From NCBI GenBank assembly GCA_030263805.2, contig CP136010.1, positions 1,007,001 to 1,071,000 on the forward strand: a stretch of 64,000 bases of DNA. Reading direction: 5' to 3'. The notes beneath the pieces were generated by a model that had not been told where the DNA came from, ran no database searches, and saw nothing but the letters and a program-made list of their open reading frames with translations. This document shows, in pieces, positions 37,214-45,403 of the stretch. The translations under genes and the position numbers were made by a program. Origin of the DNA: Pseudomonas sp. FeN3W (GTDB lineage Bacteria > Pseudomonadota > Gammaproteobacteria > Pseudomonadales > Pseudomonadaceae). Position 1 is the stretch's first letter, and every line of letters starts with the position of its first letter.

Positions 37214-37247
37214 CCTAGCGACGCCGCATCCATATCCGCGGCTGAAC

Positions 37248-37496
37248 TCAGCGGCAATTGCCGGCACAGCCGCCGCGGGCACATGCCGGCGCTTCCGGAT
37301 TCTTCAATACGCGGCTGCTGACCACCCCGGCAGCCGTCATCAGTTTGGTCACCGGCGCGTCGTCCGGGATCGCCGCATCTTCGGCCAGCGCGCCGGCCGC
37401 GCGCAGTTCGCCCCAGGTCTTGGGCCGTAGCGCCATGGCATGGCGAACTTCATAAACCTGGCCATTGGCTTCGCAACGGTAGTCATAGGTCGGCAT
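37248..37496 (-). CDS. FmdB-like zinc-ribbon protein
   Basis: Protein of 82 residues starting MPTYDYRCEANGQVYEVRH, the FmdB/zinc-ribbon opening. The canonical first knuckle is CxxC (RCEACG); here the second Cys is replaced by Asn. A second Cys cluster lies at the end (PACARGGCAGNC). Metal binding may be altered. Small FmdB-like proteins were named for a formamidase regulator, but their general role is unknown. The start at 37496 is set by family agreement. Confidence 0.75.
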   Translation of the reverse strand: MPTYDYRCEANGQVYEVRHAMALRPKTWGELRAAGALAEDAAIPDDAPVTKLMTAAGVVSSRVLKNPEAPACARGGCAGNCR

Positions 37497-37812
37497 CTGT
37501 CTTCCTCTCTCGGTCGGATCCTTGTCGTCGGCCCGCCGTCTGATGAACCTTCCGGCGGCGTTGGCGATTGTACGAACAGATTTGCGCAGCGCCACCCCTG
37601 CCCGCAGCCGAGCAGGCAGGCCTCATAAACCTGACTCAAACAACCCTTGTCATATGACAACATTGATTTCCACAAAATAGGCATCTAACTGTTTTAAAAA
37701 GAATTCTTAGATAACTCAGTTGAAATCGGTCATTTATTATCGTTAATTCTTGAAAGTCATCGTACCTCTACTATCATGGATTTCGCTTGCTTCCATCCCT
37801 GAAGGTCTTCCG
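37497..37812. other. AT-rich promoter region before SMP-30-like gene
   Basis: This region has no gene. The part from about 37640 to 37760 is much richer in A and T than its surroundings. TTGAAA at 37720 is a candidate -35 with only a poor -10 after it, so the promoter cannot be assigned with confidence. Confidence 0.5.
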
Positions 37813-38904
37813 ATGAATGAACAAGAACAACAACGATCACGCCATTCCCGCCGCCAGTTCCTGAAACAGTCGCTCGCCTACTCGACCCTGTTGAGCGCCG
37901 GCCTCGCCCTGCCCCGCCTTTCCCAGTCAGCCGAACTGCTGAGCAGGCGGTATCCCGATCCGTCGCTGGAAGTGCTGGACGAAAGCTTTCTGCAGCTGCG
38001 CCTGTTCAACGCCAGCGTCGAGAAGATCGCCGATGGTTTGCGCTGGGCCGAGGGTCCTGTGTGGGTCGGCGATGGACGTTACCTGCTGCTGAGCGACATT
38101 CCCAACAACCGAATCATGCGTTGGGACGAGATCACCGAGTCGCTCGGCGTTTATCGGGAGCAGGCGAATTTCTCCAACGGGCTGACGCGAGATCGCGAAG
38201 GCCGCCTGGTGGTCTGCGAAGGCTCGACCACCCACGAGCTGGGGCGGCGCGTCACACGCACCGAGCACAATGGCAGCACCACGGTGCTGGCCGACAATTA
38301 CCAGGGCAAGCGCTTCAACTCGCCGAATGATGTGGTGGTCAAGCGCGATGGTTCGATCTGGTTCAGCGACCCGCCGTTTCAGGCCGGCAACTACTACGAA
38401 GGGCACAAGATCCAGACCGAGCTGCCGGATGCCGTGTACCGCATAGACGGCGAGACACTGGAAGTCACGCGCGTGATCGAGGGCATCGCCGGCCCCAACG
38501 GTCTGTGTTTCTCGCCGGACGAAACGACGCTCTATGTGGTGGAGGGACGCGCCAAGCCGAACCGGTTGGTCTGGGCTTACCAGGTGAACGCCGACGGCAC
38601 GCTGGGCGAGCGCAGCAAACACATCGAGGCCACCGCTCATGGCGCGCTGGATGGCATCAAATGCGACGAGGGCGGCAACCTGTGGTGCGGCTGGGGCAGT
38701 TCCGGCTCACCGGAGGCGAGCCCTGAAGGCCTGGATGGTGTGCGCGTGTTCAACCCCACGGGCAAGGCGATCGGGCATATCCACCTGCCGGAGCGCTGCG
38801 CAAATCTGTGCTTCGGTGGTGCGCAGGGCAATCGCCTGTTCATGGCCAGCAGCCATGGCATCTACGCGCTGTACGTGAACACCAGGGGCGCCACGTTCGC
38901 CTGA
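37813..38904 (+). CDS. Tat-exported SMP-30/gluconolactonase-like protein
   Basis: Beta-propeller hydrolase of 363 residues. The N-terminus has a twin-arginine signal (SRRQFLKQSLAYSTLLSAGLALP). SMP-30/gluconolactonase hallmarks follow: EGPVWVGDGRYLLLSDIPNNRI, FNSPNDVVVKRDGSIWFSDPP, GPNGLCFSPDETTLYV and GALDGIKCDEGGNLWCGW, with the Glu/Asn/Asp metal ligands. It likely opens a lactone or related ester in the periplasm. The substrate is unknown and no sugar-catabolism gene is adjacent. Confidence 0.88.
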   Translation: MNEQEQQRSRHSRRQFLKQSLAYSTLLSAGLALPRLSQSAELLSRRYPDPSLEVLDESFLQLRLFNASVEKIADGLRWAEGPVWVGDGRYLLLSDIPNNRIMRWDEITESLGVYREQANFSNGLTRDREGRLVVCEGSTTHELGRRVTRTEHNGSTTVLADNYQGKRFNSPNDVVVKRDGSIWFSDPPFQAGNYYEGHKIQTELPDAVYRIDGETLEVTRVIEGIAGPNGLCFSPDETTLYVVEGRAKPNRLVWAYQVNADGTLGERSKHIEATAHGALDGIKCDEGGNLWCGWGSSGSPEASPEGLDGVRVFNPTGKAIGHIHLPERCANLCFGGAQGNRLFMASSHGIYALYVNTRGATFA

Positions 38905-38927
38905 CACCACCCGCGCCCGCCTCTTCG

Positions 38928-38957
38928 CAGGTGGATAGCGCCTCGCTTGTCCACCTG
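38928..38957. repeat. REP-like intergenic hairpin
   Basis: Arms CAGGTGGA and TCCACCTG around a 14-base loop containing GCCTCGC. It sits after the SMP-30-like gene and before the small membrane protein gene on the opposite strand. Confidence 0.6.
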
Positions 38958-38973
38958 GCCGCGGTGAGCTTAC

Positions 38974-39096
38974 CTACTTGCCCATCACCAGTGCGAAACC
39001 CACCACGATGCCGGCCAGGGCGATCAGCCAGCCGATGCGGTGGGCGCGGTTCTTTTGGGCCTGGCGGACGGGGTCTACGGGCTTTTTCTTTCTCAC
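38974..39096 (-). CDS. Small single-span membrane protein (40 aa)
   Basis: A GTG-started 40-codon gene: a basic N-terminus (MRKKKKPVDPVRQAQKNRAH) followed by one hydrophobic helix (IGWLIALAGIVVGFALVMGK). An AGGTG ribosome site lies about 6 bases upstream, and a TGA two codons before the GTG rules out a longer form. The basic-then-hydrophobic layout predicts an inner-membrane protein with the N-terminus in the cytoplasm. Function unknown. Confidence 0.6.
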   Translation of the reverse strand: MRKKKPVDPVRQAQKNRAHRIGWLIALAGIVVGFALVMGK

Positions 39097-39435
39097 GATT
39101 CACCTGCTTGTGGACACTGCTGCCGGATGGCGCCTACGCCTCAGGGCGCAGCGCGCCTTTTTAGGCTGGGCGGCTCGAATTGTCCAGCAGATGCAGCGTT
39201 TGCGCGACGTCGGGTAGATCCCAGGCACAGGCGCCTGACCGAGCGGGCGCTGAACGGCTTTCGGTTGGTCGTTCTAATCCGCGCCTGAATCGTTTTCACC
39301 CGAGTCCGGCACATCGCCGTACTCGTCGTAATCCGGCGGGATCAGGCCATCCTTGAATGGGCAGACCGGGCGTTTCGTCAGCACCGCACATCCAATGTGC
39401 GGTGCGTGCGCACCGCGTGTCGCGATACAGCGGAT
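39097..39435. other. Intergenic region upstream of small membrane gene, with strong hairpin
   Basis: I see no gene to trust. The main structure is the 11-bp inverted repeat at 39381-39405. A 36-codon GTG frame (39274-39384, minus) overlaps that hairpin and is not called. Confidence 0.5.
39381..39405. terminator. Strong hairpin downstream of the MerR-type gene
   Basis: Perfect 11-bp arms GCACCGCACAT and ATGTGCGGTGC with a CCA loop, about 30 bp past the regulator stop. A T-tract is lacking, so its role as terminator is inferred from position and stem strength. A second short palindrome (GGTGCG/CGCACC) overlaps its right arm. Confidence 0.5.
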
Positions 39436-39837
39436 CTAGGGCCGGCGCGCTCCGGTCAGGGTTTCGATGATGCGGCACTCGCGGACCGACGATTCGCTAC
39501 AACCTGCCAGGCGCTGCAGTTCCGCTTCGAGCCGCTGCAGATCGGCGATGCGCTGGCGCACTTCGACCAGATGCGTCTGCACCAGGCGATCGACATCTGT
39601 GCAGGCATGCTCCGGCTGGTCCGCCAGTTCGACCATGGTACGGATCTCGTCGAGGGAAAACCCCAGCTCCCGCCCACGCTTGATGAAACGCAGCCGTGCG
39701 GCGTCCTGCTCGCTGAAGGTGCGATAGCCGGATTCGGTACGCGACGGTGCCGCAAGCAGCCCGATGCGCTCGTAATAGCGGATGGTCTCCACGTTAACCG
39801 CCGTGGCCTTGCTGAGTTTGCCGATGGTGAGTGGCAT
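39436..39837 (-). CDS. MerR-family metal-responsive regulator, CadR/PbrR type
   Basis: Regulator of 133 residues with the MerR HTH (IGKLSKATAVNVETIRYYERIGLL), a long dimerisation helix and three Cys at positions 79, 113 and 121, matching the Cys pattern of CadR/PbrR/ZntR-type sensors of divalent metals. The His-rich tail of P. putida CadR is missing. It is divergent from a cation-efflux gene, with a classic MerR operator between them, so it should activate that gene when Cd, Zn or Pb is bound. Metal specificity is inference. Confidence 0.88.
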   Translation of the reverse strand: MPLTIGKLSKATAVNVETIRYYERIGLLAAPSRTESGYRTFSEQDAARLRFIKRGRELGFSLDEIRTMVELADQPEHACTDVDRLVQTHLVEVRQRIADLQRLEAELQRLAGCSESSVRECRIIETLTGARRP

Positions 39838-39840
39838 CGC

Positions 39841-39872
39841 TTGACCCTGTAGTGGCTACAGGGTTTAGCGTA
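39841..39872 (+). promoter_or_regulatory. MerR-type operator/promoter for the efflux gene
   Basis: TTGACC (-35, 39841-39846) overlaps a perfect palindrome with arms ACCCTGTAG (39844-39852) and CTACAGGGT (39856-39864), separated by TGG. A TTAGCG/TAGCGT -10 region follows at about 19-20 bp. This over-long spacer with a central dyad is diagnostic of MerR-family activation. Confidence 0.88.
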
Positions 39873-39899
39873 GCGCCATCGACAACTGGAGGCGATGTC

Positions 39900-40547
39900 A
39901 TGGCGGGAAATTGTTGCAGCGGCGGCTGCGCCACCACGGCGGCACGCGGACGTTATCGGCGCATTCTCTGGATTGCGCTGCTGATCAACCTGGCGATGTT
40001 CGGTGTCGAGATCGGCGCGGGCGTGCGCTCCGGCTCGGTATCGCTGCTGGCCGACTCGCTGGATTTCTTCGGCGATGCGGCCAACTACGGCGTCAGTCTG
40101 TTCGTGCTGGGCCTGGGCGTGGTGATGCGGGCGCGGGCGTCGCTGGCCAAGGCGCTGACCATGGGCCTGTTCGGCGTGCTCATCCTGGTGGTCGCGATCG
40201 GCAATTTCGTCGATGGCAGCGTGCCGCATGCCTCGACCATGGGCGTCGTCGGCGTGATCGCGCTGCTGGCCAATATCGCAGTCGCCGGCATGCTCTATGC
40301 CTACCGCGAAGGCGACAGCAACATGCGTAGCGTCTGGCTGTGCAGCCGCAACGACGCGCTGGGCAATCTCGCCGTGATGTTGGCAGCGCTCGGCGTATTC
40401 GGCACCGGTGCCGGCTGGCCGGACCTGATCGTGGCGACGATCATGGCGCTGCTCTCGATCAGCGCGGCGGTGCAGATCACCCGCCATGCCCTGGAAGAGC
40501 TGCGATCCGAGCGGATAGCGGTCAGCGATATGGAGCGACGCACGTAA
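39900..40547 (+). CDS. Cation diffusion facilitator (CDF) metal-efflux protein
   Basis: Protein of 215 residues and six predicted membrane helices that would export a divalent metal with proton antiport. The N-terminus is Cys-rich (MAGNCCSGGCATTA). The helix-II metal site is in LLADSLDFFGDAANYG and the helix-V site in SRNDALGNLAVML (Asp residues in place of the common His). It lacks the usual C-terminal cytoplasmic domain, so it is a short CDF form. The start has GGAGG 8 bases upstream. Expression is expected to follow the divergent MerR-type regulator. Confidence 0.85.
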   Translation: MAGNCCSGGCATTAARGRYRRILWIALLINLAMFGVEIGAGVRSGSVSLLADSLDFFGDAANYGVSLFVLGLGVVMRARASLAKALTMGLFGVLILVVAIGNFVDGSVPHASTMGVVGVIALLANIAVAGMLYAYREGDSNMRSVWLCSRNDALGNLAVMLAALGVFGTGAGWPDLIVATIMALLSISAAVQITRHALEELRSERIAVSDMERRT

Positions 40548-40564
40548 TCCCGGTGCACGTGCGG

Positions 40565-42523
40565 CTACACCCCGCCGCGAGGGCGAGCGCGCTCGGCGAG
40601 AAAAGCCACTGGCGCCGCGCCATTGGCATTCAACTGGTAGATCTCACGCGGCCTGCCCTGCTCATCGAGCACCAGCAGGCCGATACCCGAGCCGTTCCAC
40701 AGCCGTTCGCCGGCGTTGCTGCGGTCCGGCACGCGCGGCACGACTTCCAGCCGGCGGCGCTTGGTCAGCCAGTTCAATGGCGACCAGGGCGCGTAGAGCC
40801 AGCGATTGAGGCGATCGAACCAGTCCAGCAGGCGCCGCGGAAACTCGTTCTTCACGCCGCTGCTGGTGATCTGCCAGACGCACGGCCCGCTATCGCGGGA
40901 ACGGATGTGTACCTCGTAGACGAAGGAGTAATGCACGTCGCCGGACAGCACCACGTAGTTTCCCGGCGTTCGCGTGTGACGGAAGATGTTCATCATCACG
41001 TGGGCGGCGCCGCGGTGAGCCATCCAGTTCTCCGCATCGACCAGCAACGGCTGGCCGGCCCAGCTGAACACCCGCTGCACCGCCTCGATCAGCTTGACGC
41101 CGAACATCGGTGCCGGCGAGACGATCAGCACCGAGGGCTTGTCGAGAATGTTCTGCTGGAATTCGCTCAGCGCCTCCCAGTCCATCAGGCCCGACGGGCG
41201 ACTGAGGTTGCGCTCGCTGCGCCAGCGCCGCGTACGCGTGTCCAGCACCACCAACGGCGGATCGGTAGGCAGCTCGTAGCCCCAGCCGTCGAGCCTGAAC
41301 AGCGTATCGATCAGCTGATCCTGCGCCGCGCAATCCAGCCAGCCATCGCTCGCAGTCGCCAGCAGCTCATGGAGCGGCGGCAGCAACTCGGCGAAACGCG
41401 TCGGATCGTTGCCCCACGCCTGGCACAGCAGATAGGCGAGCAGCGCGTTGCCGATGATGCGCCGCGACAGCGGATGGCCGTAGGCGGTCTCTTCCCAGCG
41501 CGCGGAGAGATTCCAGTCGTCGGTGATGTCGTGGTCATCGAAGATCATCAGCGACGGCATGTGGGCCAGGGCGCGTGCCACCTCCGGCAATCCCGTGATG
41601 AAACCTTGCAGACACGCCTCTTCAGTGCGGTAACGCTCGGCCTCGGCTGGTTCCAGCGCGGGCATCCGCGGCGCGATCAGCGACCAGGGTGTCGGCGACC
41701 AGACGAGCAGGTACATCGCCATGACCTCGCCCAGGCTGATCAGATGGTTCTGCCCATTGGCGGTGGTGAACACCGGCTTTTCAACGCCGCCGAAGAAGCG
41801 CTCGCGCAGCGCCTCGTTGGACTTGAATGCGGGCAACAGCTGCTCGCGACGGTAATAGCTGGCCGGATGGTTCATCAGCTCATCGCTGTCGTTTACCACC
41901 GCACCTTCCAGCCGCTCGCCAAACAGGCCGAGCCGACGCACCAATGCATGGATGGCCACCAACATCGGCCCGGCAACATCATCGGCGTATACCTGATCGC
42001 CCGTCATCAACAGCACGGCCGGGCGCTCGGCCGGGTCGTTTAGCGCATCACCCAGCAGCTGGTCGACGCACAGCAGACCATCTGCTGCGGCGTGGTGCGG
42101 CTTGCGGCAGGAACCGTGCAACACGCGATCGAGCCGCGACTTGATGACGAAGCTCGGCCGCGTCTCGCCTTCGTAGAGCAGATGCGGTGCCCAGTCGGCG
42201 ATGCCCTGCTCGGCAGCGCCGTCATGGATACGCAGGTCGTAGTCGATCAGGCAATCGCTCGGCAGCGCCTCGTCCAGCACGATGTCGACCAAGTGCAGCA
42301 CCGCGTCGCGGCCGACCGGCAACCGTTGGCAGGCTGGCCCATCCAGCTCGATGCGGCGCTGCAACCGGAGGGCCCGGCTTTCGAGCAGTAGCGACAGCGT
42401 CAGCGGCCGCGAACCGACCAGCCAGAACACCAGATGGCCAGACTCGGCACGACGCAGTAGCGGGCCGGCGAGGACCGGTGGCAAGGGAGCGGTAGTAGCA
42501 GGGGATTCGATCAAGGACGGCAT
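40565..42523 (-). CDS. PhoD-like metallophosphatase
   Basis: Large protein of 652 residues of the PhoD-like/alkaline phosphatase D superfamily. Metal-binding motifs in order are LLMTGDQVYADD, IFDDHDITDDWN, and LSGDVHYSFVYE. No signal peptide is visible, unlike secreted PhoD, so it may act in the cytoplasm. I use MPSLIESPATT at 42523 as start; an earlier ATG (42586) is open but gives no family-like sequence. Neither has a good ribosome site. The substrate (phosphodiester or phosphomonoester) is undetermined. Confidence 0.82.
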   Translation of the reverse strand: MPSLIESPATTAPLPPVLAGPLLRRAESGHLVFWLVGSRPLTLSLLLESRALRLQRRIELDGPACQRLPVGRDAVLHLVDIVLDEALPSDCLIDYDLRIHDGAAEQGIADWAPHLLYEGETRPSFVIKSRLDRVLHGSCRKPHHAAADGLLCVDQLLGDALNDPAERPAVLLMTGDQVYADDVAGPMLVAIHALVRRLGLFGERLEGAVVNDSDELMNHPASYYRREQLLPAFKSNEALRERFFGGVEKPVFTTANGQNHLISLGEVMAMYLLVWSPTPWSLIAPRMPALEPAEAERYRTEEACLQGFITGLPEVARALAHMPSLMIFDDHDITDDWNLSARWEETAYGHPLSRRIIGNALLAYLLCQAWGNDPTRFAELLPPLHELLATASDGWLDCAAQDQLIDTLFRLDGWGYELPTDPPLVVLDTRTRRWRSERNLSRPSGLMDWEALSEFQQNILDKPSVLIVSPAPMFGVKLIEAVQRVFSWAGQPLLVDAENWMAHRGAAHVMMNIFRHTRTPGNYVVLSGDVHYSFVYEVHIRSRDSGPCVWQITSSGVKNEFPRRLLDWFDRLNRWLYAPWSPLNWLTKRRRLEVVPRVPDRSNAGERLWNGSGIGLLVLDEQGRPREIYQLNANGAAPVAFLAERARPRGGV

Positions 42524-42598
42524 TCGCAATGGGAAACGGAGGTCATTCGACGTAACTCCGATGCTTTCGTGCCTTCGCGTTCGCAATGCAAGCGCGCA

Positions 42599-43024
42599 TC
42601 AACGCATCTTCTTATCGTCCTTGAGGGTCGTGGCGGCCTCGCCTGCCTTGGTGAAGGCCTTGATCACATCGCGGACAACCTTGCGCTGCTCGGCCGGCAA
42701 TGCCAAGAAGGCATCTATGGCTTCGCGCTCGCGGTAGAAGCTGGGGTCCTCCCACTGCGCCCGCTGCTCGCGGATCGCCGATACCGCGCGCTCACCGAAG
42801 CGCAGGGCCTGGGGTTCTATCCTCAGCCACTGGGCGATGACCTGGAGTTTGTCCTGCGAGGGGATGGACTTTCCACTCAGCCAGCGCGAGACCGCCTGGA
42901 AGGTAACGGATCGTCCCCAGTAACGGGAATTGAACTCCCGTTCCAGGACGGCAGGGCGATCAGGGTAGCCGGCGGCGAGCATGGCGCTGCGCAGGCGTTC
43001 GGCGAATTCCAATTTTTCATTCAT
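42599..43024 (-). CDS. HTH-type regulator of the Cro/C1 style
   Basis: Protein of 141 residues starting MNEKLEFAERLRSAMLAAGYPDRPAVLEREFNSRYWGRSVTFQAVSRWLSGKSIPSQDKLQVIAQWLRIEP, a helix-turn-helix that resembles phage-type repressors. The C-terminal half (SAIREQRAQWEDPSFYREREAIDAFLALPAEQRKVVRDVIKAF) is helical. Target unknown. Such genes are often chromosomally fixed regulators of phage origin. Confidence 0.75.
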   Translation of the reverse strand: MNEKLEFAERLRSAMLAAGYPDRPAVLEREFNSRYWGRSVTFQAVSRWLSGKSIPSQDKLQVIAQWLRIEPQALRFGERAVSAIREQRAQWEDPSFYREREAIDAFLALPAEQRKVVRDVIKAFTKAGEAATTLKDDKKMR

Positions 43025-43343
43025 GGAGGCGGACGTTAAGTTCCGGCCCCTCGCCTGACTGAACATTCGATTGTGTTTGTAATTGAATTCATGCTTTCAT
43101 TTGCTCGTGATAACGGGGAGGGTAAGGAACGTCGGCAAGGTGGTCCGATCGCACTGGTCTGATTGGCCTCCACCCACAGCGTTCCGCGAGCGTCGCATGC
43201 CCGTACGACGCACAGCACCGCTCCCGGCCAGAAACAGAGGCCGCGCCCAGCATCCAAGCGGGTTCGACACCTCACTGCGCCTGTCGGCGTTACTTCATGC
43301 GAGCGCGACGCAAGGCATTGTCGACAGCCCCGGAGAAAAAGGA

Positions 43344-43808
43344 ATGCCGACCCTTCACCAAGTAACGTTCGAGAGCCACGATCTTTCCGTACTGCACCGG
43401 CCGGATGGCGTCCTGCTGCTGGACGGCCCGCCGTTGGCGCAATTGCTCGGCTACCCCGACGATCTCGGCGCGCTGCATGCCCATTGTCGTATCGAAGGCT
43501 TCGTATTCGGCAACCAGCCGCGCCCGACGATCTGGATCGACATACGCAACGCCCATCGCCTGGTCTTTCACAGCCAGCTGCCTCTGGCCGAACGCCTCGC
43601 GCACTGGCTCAGCCACTGGTTGCTGCCGCACTTCAGCAAGCGCTCGCTTCCCCAGGTTCGGCGGGCCAGCGTCGGCGGGCAGCATCTACGGGTACTGAAG
43701 TGGCAAGGCGAGAGCTGGATAGCCCTCAACGGCGCGATGCAATTGCTAGGCAGCTTGGACCAAGACCTGCAGAAGGCGCTCGGCGAATTGCGCGGCACCT
43801 TCCGCTGA
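43344..43808 (+). CDS. BRO-N-like domain protein
   Basis: Protein of 154 residues. The start (VTFESHDLSVLHRPDGVLLLDGPPLAQLLGYPDDLGALHAHC) resembles the N-terminal domain of phage/baculovirus BRO proteins (pattern: dG.p......LGY.....a...H), and the end repeats a similar pattern (LRVLKWQGESWIALNGAMQLLG). BRO-N domains bind DNA. No other phage genes are adjacent, so it may be a domesticated remnant. The ATG is preceded by AAAAAGG. Confidence 0.5.
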   Translation: MPTLHQVTFESHDLSVLHRPDGVLLLDGPPLAQLLGYPDDLGALHAHCRIEGFVFGNQPRPTIWIDIRNAHRLVFHSQLPLAERLAHWLSHWLLPHFSKRSLPQVRRASVGGQHLRVLKWQGESWIALNGAMQLLGSLDQDLQKALGELRGTFR

Positions 43809-43809
43809 A

Positions 43810-44643
43810 TCAGCCGCCGAACAGGGCCGTCCAGTAAATCGCCGCATCGCTCTGCGGGTCGACCGCGTAGGCCGCGCCAAGCTCGCTGAACTGCGGATTC
43901 ATCAGGTTCGCGCAATGGCCGGGGCTGGCCAGCCAGCCGTCCAGCACCTTGCGGGCGGTCGGCAGCGCCGCGGCGATATTTTCGCCGACCTGCCCGCCAG
44001 CGTAGCCGGCCAGCTCGGCGCGATCGCCTGGCGTGCGGCCGTCTTCGCTCAGATGACTGAAGAAGTTGCCATTGGCCATGGCCCGGCTGTGGGCTTCGGC
44101 GGTGCTGCCCAGCGTCTCGTTCCAGCTGAGCGGCCCGGCTGCAGCGAAGTCCTGCTTGCCACAACTGCGGGCGGTAGCACGGGCGGCGTTGATCTGCTCC
44201 AGCAGCTTCTGCCCTTCGGCCTGCCAGTCACCCAGACGACCATCGAGCAACGGCCGCGCCACCACGATGCGCCAGTCACGGCCGTTGCGGCTCACACCGA
44301 TGTCGGCGAACTGCGGATCGAGGATCACCCGGCAGAAACTCTCGCGTAGCGCCTGCATCGCCGCCTGGGCATCCCGCGGGCCGGACAGCGTGATCGCCTG
44401 CACGGTCACCATCGGATAGCCCGCGCGGGACAGTGCCTGCTGCAAATCGCCCGCACCATCGACCGGCAGGTTCAGACGCGAGTCGGCGGTGAGCGGCGGC
44501 AGCTCTTCGCTGGCCTTGTCGCCGCAGCGCTGCACTTCGCCACGGTAGGCATTGATCGCCTCGACCAGGCGGGCCTCCTCGGCCACAGCAGCGCCAGCGA
44601 CGCACAAGGTTGCGATCAGCAGGACGGATGACAGAACACGCAT
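43810..44643 (-). CDS. CAP/SCP-domain exported protein with two CAP-like repeats
   Basis: Protein of 277 residues with a Sec signal (MRVLSSVLLIATLCVAGAAVA). The C-terminal half is a bacterial CAP domain: LLEQINAARATARSCG, AEAHSRAMANGNFFSHLSEDGRTPGDRAELAGY, GENIAAALPTARKVLDGWLASPGHCANLMNPQFSELGAAYA. The N-terminal half has the same beginning and end pattern (LVEAINAYRGEVQRCG ... FCRVILDPQFADIGVS), an internal duplicate lacking the active-site-like His residues. Function in bacteria is uncertain. Confidence 0.82.
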   Translation of the reverse strand: MRVLSSVLLIATLCVAGAAVAEEARLVEAINAYRGEVQRCGDKASEELPPLTADSRLNLPVDGAGDLQQALSRAGYPMVTVQAITLSGPRDAQAAMQALRESFCRVILDPQFADIGVSRNGRDWRIVVARPLLDGRLGDWQAEGQKLLEQINAARATARSCGKQDFAAAGPLSWNETLGSTAEAHSRAMANGNFFSHLSEDGRTPGDRAELAGYAGGQVGENIAAALPTARKVLDGWLASPGHCANLMNPQFSELGAAYAVDPQSDAAIYWTALFGG

Positions 44644-44796
44644 GACAGTTCTCCAGCTAAATCCCTGACGGAACGAGGCGCACCCGGCGCAGAAATGAAG
44701 CGCCATGGTGCGCGACGCTGCCACGCTTGTCATCACCGCGCAGGCACAACGCCACTGGCTGTGCGCATTGCGCAGGCTTGGCTATGATCGAAAGCC

Positions 44797-45198
44797 ATGA
44801 ACAACCTGCCGCCGCTTCGCCCATCCTGCCCACCCGGCACCTGCACCTGCCGGCGCGACGAATTGCTGGAAACAGCCGGTGCCGACGTGCGCATTCTCAT
44901 GCTGACCCGCCACGAGGAACGCCGCCTGCTCGAACGTCTGGAAAACGTGCAGAGCCTGGCCGATCTCGAGCGCGTGCAGCAACGAATGCTCGACCAGCTC
45001 GGCATCCGCATGACCGTCGCCCCCGGCCGCAACGAGGTGCGCAGCATGCGCGGCATCGCCATCGAATTCGCCGAACAGCCCGGCCTCTGCCGCAAGACCC
45101 GCCCCGCCATCGCCGCCGCCGTACGCCGCGGACTGGAGCAACACCCGGAAATCGCCTGGCGCCTGCTCGATGCGCATGATTTGCTGGGTGGGCTTTGA
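44797..45198 (+). CDS. Conserved hypothetical protein, Cys-rich N-terminus
   Basis: Protein of 133 residues: MNNLPPLRPSCPPGTCTCRRDELLETAGADVRILMLTRHEERRLLERLENVQSLADL, with three Cys in CPPGTCTC that could form a metal or redox site, and a helical remainder (HEERRLLERLENV, KTRPAIAAAVRRGLEQ). I do not recognise a named family. It is convergent with the TonB receptor gene and separated from it by a hairpin. Confidence 0.7.
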   Translation: MNNLPPLRPSCPPGTCTCRRDELLETAGADVRILMLTRHEERRLLERLENVQSLADLERVQQRMLDQLGIRMTVAPGRNEVRSMRGIAIEFAEQPGLCRKTRPAIAAAVRRGLEQHPEIAWRLLDAHDLLGGL

Positions 45199-45268
45199 CG
45201 CAGGGGGGCGCAACATTCGCTGTCGAACTGCGCTACCACCTGCACATGCCTGCCGACAGTGCGACCGT

Positions 45269-45290
45269 GCTGCTGTCGGCTGACAGCAGC
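45269..45290. terminator. Hairpin between convergent genes
   Basis: Perfect 9-bp arms GCTGCTGTC and GACAGCAGC with a GGCT loop between the hypothetical gene (plus) and TonB receptor gene (minus). No strong T-tract. Confidence 0.5.
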
Positions 45291-45403
45291 ATCCCCTTAA
45301 GTTGTGGTCGAGACGACCTTGCGGCGCACCAGATAGCAGCCAGCGGTGGCCCCCCAAAGCCCTGACTGGCCGAAATCGGTGCCGCCAGACAGGACTTCTT
45401 CGC

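Noticed and set aside
39274..39384. A 36-codon GTG-started frame on the minus strand (TKRPVCPFKDGLIPPDYDEYGDVPD).
   Set aside because: It has a protein-like composition, but its start is buried in the 11-bp hairpin at 39381-39405 and it lacks a ribosome site, so I could not support it.
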